A stretch of 64,000 nt of DNA from Sabellastarte sp. h YS-2021 (taxonomy: Eukaryota; Annelida; Polychaeta; Sabellida; Sabellidae), in contig OZ024936.1 in NCBI GenBank assembly GCA_964017235.1, forward strand, positions 58,827,028-58,891,027. The letters are read 5' to 3'. This document shows positions 38,852 through 51,400 of the stretch, piece after piece. Both the position numbers and the translations under genes were made by a program. The notes beneath the pieces are model-generated. The model was not told the DNA's origin. It did not search any database and saw only the letters and a list, made by a program, of their open reading frames with translations. Every line of letters begins with the position of its first letter. Within the stretch, counting starts at the first letter, position 1.

Positions 38852-40902
38852 AGTACCAAATGTTGGTCTATAAGTCTGAAATTTGGCCCAAAAATCACTT
38901 GCCACATACTAAATCTGACTGTATAGGTTTTGAGATTACATCTGGTATACCAGTGGTGTCATATGTGTCATACAGGGTTGAGGAGAGTGAAAATACAGCC
39001 TCAGATGGCTGTATCAGGAAGTGCTGATATATTCTCAATTAAGGTAGATTCAAGGTTGAAAACCATATTGATTCACACAGGAGTCGCCACTGAAATGAAT
39101 TTTAGTAGTGTGTTCCTTCAGAAATACACATGTAGCCCAAAGTACAGGTTCAGGGAGTGTAGTTGGCGAGAGATGCATACAATGCCAGATCAGCCCAAAC
39201 CACCCCTTAAAGTTGGTCAATCTGGCTGAGATTTTCACAGGAAACTCAGTTTATATCAGAGACTGAATTTGTATTAGGCTGACCCACTCGAGGGCCACAT
39301 TAAAAATTTCAATTTCCGGGGTGTGGGGGGGCCCCATGCCACCCCTCAGGTAGGAAATTTCAAGTATATCCTAATATTGCCAATATGAAGCCCAAATTTA
39401 ATTTTATGCCTATTTTAATAAATAATGAGGATATTTTAGGCGCATTTTGAGCATTACATGTCTGATCAGAAATTATTTTACCAAAATATTGTTCTAAATA
39501 TAGCCCAAAATAGATGTAAATCAGCCCAAACCAGTACCAAATGTTGGTCTATAAGTCTGAAATTTGGCCCAAAAATCACTTGCCACATACTAAATCTGAC
39601 TGTATAGGTTTTGAGATTACATCTGGTATACCAGTGGTGTCATATGTGTCATACAGGGTTGAGGAGAGTGAAAATACAGCCTCAGATGGCTGTATCAGGA
39701 AGTGCTGATATATTCTCAATTAAGGTAGATTCAAGGTTGAAAACCATATTGATTCACACAGGAGTCGCCACTGAAATGAATTTTAGTAGTGTGTTCCTTC
39801 AGAAATACACATGTAGCCCAAAGTACAGGTTCAGGGAGTGTAGTTGGCGAGAGATGCATACAATGCCAGATCAGCCCAAACCACCCCTTAAAGTTGGTCA
39901 ATCTGGCTGAGATTTTCACAGGAAACTCAGTTTATATCAGAGACTGAATTTGTATTAGGCTGACCCACTCGAGGGCCACATTAAAAATTTCAATTTCCGG
40001 GGTGTGGGGGGGGGGGGGCCCATGCCACCCCTCAGGTAGGAAATTTCAAGTATATCCTAATATTGCCAATCTGAAGCCCAAATTTAATTTTATGCCTATT
40101 TTAATAAATAGTGAGGATATTTTAGGCGCATTTTGAGCATTACATGTCTGATCAGAAATTATTTTACCAAAATATTGTTCTAAATATAGCCCAAAATAGA
40201 TGTAAATCAGCCCAAACCAGTACCAAATGTTGGTCTATAAGTCTGAAATTTGGCCCAAAAATCACTTGCCACATACTAAATCTGACTGTATAGGTTTTGA
40301 GATTACATCTGGTATACCAGTGGTGTCATATGTGTCATACAGGGTTGAGGAGAGTGAAAATACAGCCTCAGATGGCTGTATCAGGAAGTGCTGATATATT
40401 CTCAATTAAGGTAGATTCAAGGTTGAAAACCATATTGATTCACACAGGAGTCGCCACTGAAATGAATTTTAGTAGTGTGTTCCTTCAGAAATACACATGT
40501 AGCCCAAAGTACAGGTTCAGGGAGTGTAGTTGGCGAGAGATGCATACAATGCCAGATCAGCCCAAACCACCCCTTAAAGTTGGTCAATCTGGCTGAGATT
40601 TTCACAGGAAACTCAGTTTATATCAGAGACTGAATTTGTATTAGGCTGACCCACTCGAGGGCCACATTAAAAATTTTAATTTCCGGGGTGTGGCGGGGGG
40701 GCCCCATGCCACCACTCAGGTAGGAAATTTCAAGTATATCCTAATATTGCCAATCTGAAGCCCAAATTTAATTTTATGCCTATTTTAATAAATAATGAGG
40801 ATATTTTAGGCGCATTTTGAGCATTACATGTCTGATCAGAAATTATTTTACCAAAATATTGTTCTAAATATAGCCCAAAATAGATGTAAATCAGCCCAAA
40901 CC
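38852..40902 (+). repeat. Three-monomer segment P-Q-R', first copy (58-60)
   Basis: It matches 46357-48407 at +7505 (eleven monomers): P with G7C4, Q with G13C3, then the distinctive monomer with GG-C-G7-C4, CCACCACTC and TTTTAATTTCC. Neighbours differ (57 is P but 68 is Q; 61 is P but 72 is not). Confidence 0.85.
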
Positions 40903-43900
40903 AGTACCAAATGTTGGTCTATAAGTCTGAAATTTGGCCCAAAAATCACTTGCCACATACTAAATCTGACTGTATAGGTTTTGAGATTACATCTGGTATA
41001 CCAGTGGTGTCATATGTGTCATACAGGGTTGAGGAGAGTGAAAATACAGCCTCAGATGGCTGTATCAGGAAGTGCTGATATATTCTCAATTAAGGTAGAT
41101 TCAAGGTTGAAAACCATATTGATTCACACAGGAGTCGCCACTGAAATGAATTTTAGTAGTGTGTTCCTTCAGAAATACACATGTAGCCCAAAGTACAGGT
41201 TCAGGGAGTGTAGTTGGCGAGAGATGCATACAATGCCAGATCAGCCCAAACCACCCCTTAAAGTTGGTCAATCTGGCTGAGATTTTCACAGGAAACTCAG
41301 TTTATATCAGAGACTGAATTTGTATTAGGCTGACCCACTCGAGGGCCACATTAAAAATTTCAATTTCCGGGGTGTGGGGGGGCCCCATGCCACCCCTCAG
41401 GTAGGAAATTTCAAGTATATCCTAATATTGCCAATATGAAGCCCAAATTTAATTTTATGCCTATTTTAATAAATAATGAGGATATTTTAGGCGCATTTTG
41501 AGCATTACATGTCTGATCAGAAATTATTTTACCAAAATATTGTTCTAAATATAGCCCAAAATAGATGTAAATCAGCCCAAACCAGTACCAAATGTTGGTC
41601 TATAAGTCTGAAATTTGGCCCAAAAATCACTTGCCACATACTAAATCTGACTGTATAGGTTTTGAGATTACATCTGGTATACCAGTGGTGTCATATGTGT
41701 CATACAGGGTTGAGGAGAGTGAAAATACAGCCTCAGATGGCTGTATCAGGAAGTGCTGATATATTCTCAATTAAGGTAGATTCAAGGTTGAAAACCATAT
41801 TGATTCACACAGGAGTCACCACTGAAATGAATTTTAGTAGTGTGTTCCTTCAGAAATACACATGCAGCCCAAAGTACAGGTTCAGGGAGTGTAGTTGGCG
41901 AGAGATGCATACAATGCCAGATCAGCCCAAACCACCCCTTAAAGTTGGTCAATCTGGCTGAGATTTTCACAGGAAACTCAGTTTATATCAGAGACTGAAT
42001 TTGTATTAGGCTGACCCACTCGAGGGCCACATTAAAAATTTCAATTTCCGGGGTGTGGGGGGGCCCCATGCCACCCCTCAGGTAGGAAATTTCAAGTATA
42101 TCCTAATATTGCCAATCTGAAGCCCAAATTTAATTTTATGCCTATTTTAATAAATAATGAGGATATTTTAGGCGCATTTTGAGCATTACATGTCTGATCA
42201 GAAATTATTTTACCAAAATATTGTTCTAAATATAGCCCAAAATAGATGTAAATCAGCCCAAACCAGTACCAAATGTTGGTCTATAAGTCTGAAATTTGGC
42301 CCAAAAATCACTTGCCACATACTAAATCTGACTGTATAGGTTTTGAGATTACATCTGGTATACCAGTGGTGTCATATGTGTCACACAGGGTTGAGGAGAG
42401 TGAAAATACAGCCTCAAATGGCTGTATCAGGAAGTGCTGATATATTCTCAATTAAGGTAGATTCAAGGTTGAAAACCATATTGATTCACACAGGAGTCGC
42501 CACTGAAATGAATTTTAGTAGTGTGTTCCTTCAGAAATACACATGTAGCCCAAAGTACAGGTTCAGGGAGTGTAGTTGGCGAGAGATGCATACAATGCCA
42601 GATCAGCCCAAACCACCCCTTAAAGTTGGTCAATCTGGCTGAGATTTTCACAGGAAACTCAGTTTATATCAGAGACTGAATTTGTATTAGGCTGACCCAC
42701 TCGAGGGCCACATTAAAAATTTCAATTTCCGGGGTGTGGGGGGCCCCATGCCACCCCTCAGGTAGGAAATTTCAAGTATATCCTAATATTGCCAATCTGA
42801 AGCCCAAATTTAATTTTATGCCTATTTTAATAAATAATGAGGATATTTTAGGCGCATTTTGAGCATTACATGTCTGATCAGAAATTATTTTACCAAAATA
42901 TTGTTCTAAATATAGCCCAAAATAGATGTAAATCAGCCCAAACCAGTACCAAATGTTGGTCTATAAGTCTGAAATTTGGCCCAAAAATCACTTGCCACAT
43001 ACTAAATCTGACTGTATAGGTTTTGAGATTACATCTGGTATACCAGTGGTGTCATATGTGTCATACAGGGTTGAGGAGAGTGAAAATACAGCCTCAGATG
43101 GCTGTATCAGGAAGTGCTGATATATTCTCAATTAAGGTAGATTCAAGGTTGAAAACCATATTGATTCACACAGGAGTCGCCACTGAAATGAATTTTAGTA
43201 GTGTGTTCCTTCAGAAATACACATGTAGCCCAAAGTACAGGTTCAGGGAGTGTAGTTGGCGAGAGATGCATACAATGCCAGATCAGCCCAAACCACCCCT
43301 TAAAGTTGGTCAATCTGGCTGAGATTTTCACAGGAAACTCAGTTTATATCAGAGACTGAATTTGTATTAGGCTGACCCACTCGAGGGCCACATTAAAAAT
43401 TTCAATTTCCGGGGTGTGGGGGGGGGGCCCCATGCCACCCCTCAGGTAGGAAATTTCAAGTATATCCTAATATTGCCAATCTGAAGCCCAAATTTAATTT
43501 TATGCCTATTTTAATAAATAGTGAGGATATTTTAGGCGCATTTTGAGCATTACATGTCTGATCAGAAATTATTTTACCAAAATATTGTTCTAAATATAGC
43601 CCAAAATAGATGTAAATCAGCCCAAACCAGTACCAAATGTTGGTCTATAAGTCTGAAATTTGGCCCAAAAATCACTTGCCACATACTAAATCTGACTGTA
43701 TAGGTTTTGAGATTACATCTGGTATACCAGTGGTGTCATATGTGTCATACAGGGTTGAGGAGAGTGAAAATACAGCCTCAGATGGCTGTATCAGGAAGTG
43801 CTGATATATTCTCAATTAAGGTAGATTCAAGGTTGAAAACCATATTGATTCACACAGGAGTCGCCACTGAAATGAATTTTAGTAGTGTGTTCCTTCAGAA

Positions 43901-46356
43901 ATACACATGTAGCCCAAAGTACAGGTTCAGGGAGTGTAGTTGGCGAGAGATGCATACAATGCCAGATCAGCCCAAACCACCCCTTAAAGTTGGTCAATCT
44001 GGCTGAGATTTTCACAGGAAACTCAGTTTATATCAGAGACTGAATTTGTATTAGGCTGACCCACTCGAGGGCCACATTAAAAATTTCAATTTCCGGGGTG
44101 TGGGGGGGCCCCATGCCACCCCTCAGGTAGGAAATTTCAAGTATATCCTAATATTGCCAATATGAAGCCCAAATTTAATTTTATGCCTATTTTAATAAAT
44201 AATGAGGATATTTTAGGCGCATTTTGAGCATTACATGTCTGATCAGAAATTATTTTACCAAAATATTGTTCTAAATATAGCCCAAAATAGATGTAAATCA
44301 GCCCAAACCAGTACCAAATGTTGGTCTATAAGTCTGAAATTTGGCCCAAAAATCACTTGCCACATACTAAATCTGACTGTATAGGTTTTGAGATTACATC
44401 TGGTATACCAGTGGTGTCATATGTGTCATACAGGGTTGAGGAGAGTGAAAATACAGCCTCAGATGGCTGTATCAGGAAGTGCTGATATATTCTCAATTAA
44501 GGTAGATTCAAGGTTGAAAACCATATTGATTCACACAGGAGTCGCCACTGAAATGAATTTTAGTAGTGTGTTCCTTCAGAAATACACATGTAGCCCAAAG
44601 TACAGGTTCAGGGAGTGTAGTTGGCGAGAGATGCATACAATGCCAGATCAGCCCAAACCACCCCTTAAAGTTGGTCAATCTGGCTGAGATTTTCACAGGA
44701 AACTCAGTTTATATCAGAGACTGAATTTGTATTAGGCTGACCCACTCGAGGGCCACATTAAAAATTTCAATTTCCGGGGTGTGGGGGGGGCCCATGCCAC
44801 CCCTCAGGTAGGAAATTTCAAGTATATCCTAATATTGCCAATATGAAGCCCAAATTTAATTTTATGCCTATTTTAATAAATAATGAGGATATTTTAGGCG
44901 CATTTTGAGCATTACATGTCTGATCAGAAATTATTTTACCAAAATATTGTTCTAAATATAGCCCAAAATAGATGTAAATCAGCCCAAACCAGTACCAAAT
45001 GTTGGTCTATAAGTCTGAAATTTGGCCCAAAAATCACTTGCCACATACTAAATCTGACTGTATAGGTTTTGAGATTACATCTGGTATACCAGTGGTGTCA
45101 TATGTGTCATACAGGGTTGAGGAGAGTGAAAATACAGCCTCAGATGGCTGTATCAGGAAGTGCTGATATATTCTCAATTAAGGTAGATTCAAGGTTGAAA
45201 ACCATATTGATTCACACAGGAGTCGCCACTGAAATGAATTTTAGTAGTGTGTTCCTTCAGAAATACACATGTAGCCCAAAGTACAGGTTCAGGGAGTGTA
45301 GTTGGCGAGAGATGCATACAATGCCAGATCAGCCCAAACCACCCCTTAAAGTTGGTCAATCTGGCTGAGATTTTCACAGGAAACTCAGTTTATATCAGAG
45401 ACTGAATTTGTATTAGGCTGACCCACTCGAGGGCCACATTAAAAATTTCAATTTCCGGGGTGTGGGGGGGCCCCATGCCACCCCTCAGGTAGGAAATTTC
45501 AAGTATATCCTAATATTGCCAATATGAAGCCCAAATTTAATTTTATGCCTATTTTAATAAATAATGAGGATATTTTAGGCGCATTTTGAGCATTACATGT
45601 CTGATCAGAAATTATTTTACCAAAATATTGTTCTAAATATAGCCCAAAATAGATGTAAATCAGCCCAAACCAGTACCAAATGTTGGTCTATAAGTCTGAA
45701 ATTTGGCCCAAAAATCACTTGCCACATACTAAATCTGACTGTATAGGTTTTGAGATTACATCTGGTATACCAGTGGTGTCATATGTGTCATACAGGGTTG
45801 AGGAGAGTGAAAATACAGCCTCAGATGGCTGTATCAGGAAGTGCTGATATATTCTCAATTAAGGTAGATTCAAGGTTGAAAACCATATTGATTCACACAG
45901 GAGTCGCCACTGAAATGAATTTTAGTAGTGTGTTCCTTCAGAAATACACATGTAGCCCAAAGTACAGGTTCAGGGAGTGTAGTTGGCGAGAGATGCATAC
46001 AATGCCAGATCAGCCCAAACCACCCCTTAAAGTTGGTCAATCTGGCTGAGATTTTCACAGGAAACTCAGTTTATATCAGAGACTGAATTTGTATTAGGCT
46101 GACCCACTCGAGGGCCACATTAAAAATTTCAATTTCCGGGGTGTGGGGGGGGGGGGCCCATGCCACCCCTCAGGTAGGAAATTTCAAGTATATCCTAATA
46201 TTGCCAATCTGAAGCCCAAATTTAATTTTATGCCTATTTTAATAAATAGTGAGGATATTTTAGGCGCATTTTGAGCATTACATGTCTGATCAGAAATTAT
46301 TTTACCAAAATATTGTTCTAAATATAGCCCAAAATAGATGTAAATCAGCCCAAACC

Positions 46357-48407
46357 AGTACCAAATGTTGGTCTATAAGTCTGAAATTTGGCCCAAAAAT
46401 CACTTGCCACATACTAAATCTGACTGTATAGGTTTTGAGATTACATCTGGTATACCAGTGGTGTCATATGTGTCATACAGGGTTGAGGAGAGTGAAAATA
46501 CAGCCTCAGATGGCTGTATCAGGAAGTGCTGATATATTCTCAATTAAGGTAGATTCAAGGTTGAAAACCATATTGATTCACACAGGAGTCGCCACTGAAA
46601 TGAATTTTAGTAGTGTGTTCCTTCAGAAATACACATGTAGCCCAAAGTACAGGTTCAGGGAGTGTAGTTGGCGAGAGATGCATACAATGCCAGATCAGCC
46701 CAAACCACCCCTTAAAGTTGGTCAATCTGGCTGAGATTTTCACAGGAAACTCAGTTTATATCAGAGACTGAATTTGTATTAGGCTGACCCACTCGAGGGC
46801 CACATTAAAAATTTCAATTTCCGGGGTGTGGGGGGGCCCCATGCCACCCCTCAGGTAGGAAATTTCAAGTATATCCTAATATTGCCAATATGAAGCCCAA
46901 ATTTAATTTTATGCCTATTTTAATAAATAATGAGGATATTTTAGGCGCATTTTGAGCATTACATGTCTGATCAGAAATTATTTTACCAAAATATTGTTCT
47001 AAATATAGCCCAAAATAGATGTAAATCAGCCCAAACCAGTACCAAATGTTGGTCTATAAGTCTGAAATTTGGCCCAAAAATCACTTGCCACATACTAAAT
47101 CTGACTGTATAGGTTTTGAGATTACATCTGGTATACCAGTGGTGTCATATGTGTCATACAGGGTTGAGGAGAGTGAAAATACAGCCTCAGATGGCTGTAT
47201 CAGGAAGTGCTGATATATTCTCAATTAAGGTAGATTCAAGGTTGAAAACCATATTGATTCACACAGGAGTCGCCACTGAAATGAATTTTAGTAGTGTGTT
47301 CCTTCAGAAATACACATGTAGCCCAAAGTACAGGTTCAGGGAGTGTAGTTGGCGAGAGATGCATACAATGCCAGATCAGCCCAAACCACCCCTTAAAGTT
47401 GGTCAATCTGGCTGAGATTTTCACAGGAAACTCAGTTTATATCAGAGACTGAATTTGTATTAGGCTGACCCACTCGAGGGCCACATTAAAAATTTCAATT
47501 TCCGGGGTGTGGGGGGGGGGGGGCCCATGCCACCCCTCAGGTAGGAAATTTCAAGTATATCCTAATATTGCCAATCTGAAGCCCAAATTTAATTTTATGC
47601 CTATTTTAATAAATAGTGAGGATATTTTAGGCGCATTTTGAGCATTACATGTCTGATCAGAAATTATTTTACCAAAATATTGTTCTAAATATAGCCCAAA
47701 ATAGATGTAAATCAGCCCAAACCAGTACCAAATGTTGGTCTATAAGTCTGAAATTTGGCCCAAAAATCACTTGCCACATACTAAATCTGACTGTATAGGT
47801 TTTGAGATTACATCTGGTATACCAGTGGTGTCATATGTGTCATACAGGGTTGAGGAGAGTGAAAATACAGCCTCAGATGGCTGTATCAGGAAGTGCTGAT
47901 ATATTCTCAATTAAGGTAGATTCAAGGTTGAAAACCATATTGATTCACACAGGAGTCGCCACTGAAATGAATTTTAGTAGTGTGTTCCTTCAGAAATACA
48001 CATGTAGCCCAAAGTACAGGTTCAGGGAGTGTAGTTGGCGAGAGATGCATACAATGCCAGATCAGCCCAAACCACCCCTTAAAGTTGGTCAATCTGGCTG
48101 AGATTTTCACAGGAAACTCAGTTTATATCAGAGACTGAATTTGTATTAGGCTGACCCACTCGAGGGCCACATTAAAAATTTTAATTTCCGGGGTGTGGCG
48201 GGGGGGCCCCATGCCACCACTCAGGTAGGAAATTTCAAGTATATCCTAATATTGCCAATCTGAAGCCCAAATTTAATTTTATGCCTATTTTAATAAATAA
48301 TGAGGATATTTTAGGCGCATTTTGAGCATTACATGTCTGATCAGAAATTATTTTACCAAAATATTGTTCTAAATATAGCCCAAAATAGATGTAAATCAGC
48401 CCAAACC
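46357..48407 (+). repeat. Three-monomer segment P-Q-R', second copy (69-71)
   Basis: Second copy of 38852-40902, of the same 2051-bp length, including the unstable-looking G13C3 tract. This points to a recent duplication or transfer. Confidence 0.85.
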
Positions 48408-51400
48408 AGTACCAAATGTTGGTCTATAAGTCTGAAATTTGGCCCAAAAATCACTTGCCACATACTAAATCTGACTGTATAGGTTTTGAGATTACATCTG
48501 GTATACCAGTGGTGTCATATGTGTCATACAGGGTTGAGGAGAGTGAAAATACAGCCTCAGATGGCTGTATCAGGAAGTGCTGATATATTCTCAATTAAGG
48601 TAGATTCAAGGTTGAAAACCATATTGATTCACACAGGAGTCGCCACTGAAATGAATTTTAGTAGTGTGTTCCTTCAGAAATACACATGTAGCCCAAAGTA
48701 CAGGTTCAGGGAGTGTAGTTGGCGAGAGATGCATACAATGCCAGATCAGCCCAAACCACCCCTTAAAGTTGGTCAATCTGGCTGAGATTTTCACAGGAAA
48801 CTCAGTTTATATCAGAGACTGAATTTGTATTAGGCTGACCCACTCGAGGGCCACATTAAAAATTTCAATTTCCGGGGTGTGGGGGGGCCCCATGCCACCC
48901 CTCAGGTAGGAAATTTCAAGTATATCCTAATATTGCCAATCTGAAGCCCAAATTTAATTTTATGCCTATTTTAATAAATAATGAGGATATTTTAGGCGCA
49001 TTTTGAGCATTACATGTCTGATCAGAAATTATTTTACCAAAATATTGTTCTAAATATAGCCCAAAATAGATGTAAATCAGCCCAAACCAGTACCAAATGT
49101 TGGTCTATAAGTCTGAAATTTGGCCCAAAAATCACTTGCCACATACTAAATCTGACTGTATAGGTTTTGAGATTACATCTGGTATACCAGTGGTGTCATA
49201 TGTGTCATACAGGGTTGAGGAGAGTGAAAATACAGCCTCAGATGGCTGTATCAGGAAGTGCTGATATATTCTCAATTAAGGTAGATTCAAGGTTGAAAAC
49301 CATATTGATTCACACAGGAGTCGCCACTGAAATGAATTTTAGTAGTGTGTTCCTTCAGAAATACACATGTAGCCCAAAGTACAGGTTCAGGGAGTGTAGT
49401 TGGCGAGAGATGCATACAATGCCAGATCAGCCCAAACCACCCCTTAAAGTTGGTCAATCTGGCTGAGATTTTCACAGGAAACTCAGTTTATATCAGAGAC
49501 TGAATTTGTATTAGGCTGACCCACTCGAGGGCCACATTAAAAATTTCAATTTCCGGGGTGTGGGGGGGCCCCATGCCACCCCTCAGGTAGGAAATTTCAA
49601 GTATATCCTAATATTGCCAATATGAAGCCCAAATTTAATTTTATGCCTATTTTAATAAATAATGAGGATATTTTAGGCGCATTTTGAGCATTACATGTCT
49701 GATCAGAAATTATTTTACCAAAATATTGTTCTAAATATAGCCCAAAATAGATGTAAATCAGCCCAAACCAGTACCAAATGTTGGTCTATAAGTCTGAAAT
49801 TTGGCCCAAAAATCACTTGCCACATACTAAATCTGACTGTATAGGTTTTGAGATTACATCTGGTATACCAGTGGTGTCATATGTGTCATACAGGGTTGAG
49901 GAGAGTGAAAATACAGCCTCAGATGGCTGTATCAGGAAGTGCTGATATATTCTCAATTAAGGTAGATTCAAGGTTGAAAACCATATTGATTCACACAGGA
50001 GTCGCCACTGAAATGAATTTTAGTAGTGTGTTCCTTCAGAAATACACATGTAGCCCAAAGTACAGGTTCAGGGAGTGTAGTTGGCGAGAGATGCATACAA
50101 TGCCAGATCAGCCCAAACCACCCCTTAAAGTTGGTCAATCTGGCTGAGATTTTCACAGGAAACTCAGTTTATATCAGAGACTGAATTTGTATTAGGCTGA
50201 CCCACTCGAGGGCCACATTAAAAATTTCAATTTCCGGGGTGTGGGGGGCCCCATGCCACCCCTCAGGTAGGAAATTTCAAGTATATCCTAATATTGCCAA
50301 TCTGAAGCCCAAATTTAATTTTATGCCTATTTTAATAAATAATGAGGATATTTTAGGCGCATTTTGAGCATTACATGTCTGATCAGAAATTATTTTACCA
50401 AAATATTGTTCTAAATATAGTCCAAAATAGATGTAAATCAGCCCAAACTAGTACCAAATGTTGGTCTATAAGTCTGAAATTTAGCCCAAAAATCACTTGC
50501 CACATACTAAATCTGACTGTATAGGTTTTGAGATTACATCTGTTATACCAGTGGTGTCATATGTGTCATACAGGGTTGAGGAGAGTGAAAATACAGCCTC
50601 AGATGGCTGTATCAGGAAGTGCTGATATATTCTCAATTAAGGTAGATTCAAGGTTGAAAACCATATTGATTCACACAGGAGTCGCCATTGAAATGAATTT
50701 TAGTAGTGTGTTCCTTCAGAAATACACATGTAGCCCAAAGTACAGGTTCAGGGAGTGTAGTTGGCGAGAGATGCATACAATGCCAGATCAGCCCAAACCA
50801 CCCCTTAAAGTTGGTCAATCTGGCTGAGATTTTCACAGGAAACTCAGTTTATATCAGAGACTGAATTTGTATTAGGCTGACCCACTCGAGGGCCACATTA
50901 AAAATTTCAATTTCCGGGGTGTGGGGGGCCCCATGCCACCCCTCAGGTAGGAAATTTCAAGTATATCCTAATATTGCCAATCTGAAGCCCAAATTTAATT
51001 TTATGCCTATTTTAATAAATAATGAGGATATTTTAGGCGCATTTTGAGCATTACATGTCTGATCAGAAATTATTTTACCAAAATATTGTTCTAAATATAG
51101 CCCAAAATAGATGTAAATCAGCCCAAACCAGTACCAAATGTTGGTCTATAAGTCTGAAATTTGGCCCAAAAATCACTTGCCACATACTAAATCTGACTGT
51201 ATAGGTTTTGAGATTACATCTGGTATACCAGTGGTGTCATATGTGTCACACAGGGTTGAGGAGAGTGAAAATACAGCCTCAGATGGCTGTATCAGGAAGT
51301 GCTGATATATTCTCAATTAAGGTAGATTCAAGGTTGAAAACCATATTGATTCACACAGGAGTCGCCACTGAAATGAATTTTAGTAGTGTGTTCCTTCAGA

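Larger units (their letters stand above)
34081..49769 (+). repeat. Domain 5: monomers 51-73, P and Q classes
   Basis: Class P has CCAATATGAAG after the hairpin (51, 52, 53, 55, 57, 58, 61, 65, 66, 67, 69, 73), usually with G7C4. Class Q has AAATAGTGAGG (54, 56, 59, 64, 68, 70), always with nine or more G. No monomer carries both. Monomers 60 and 71 share a GG-C-G7 tract, CCACCACTC and the class R marker. Monomer 62 has GTCACC and CATGCAGCC; 63 has CACACAGG, CTCAAATGG and G6C4; 72 carries no class marker. The order is irregular, not one simple HOR. Confidence 0.85.
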
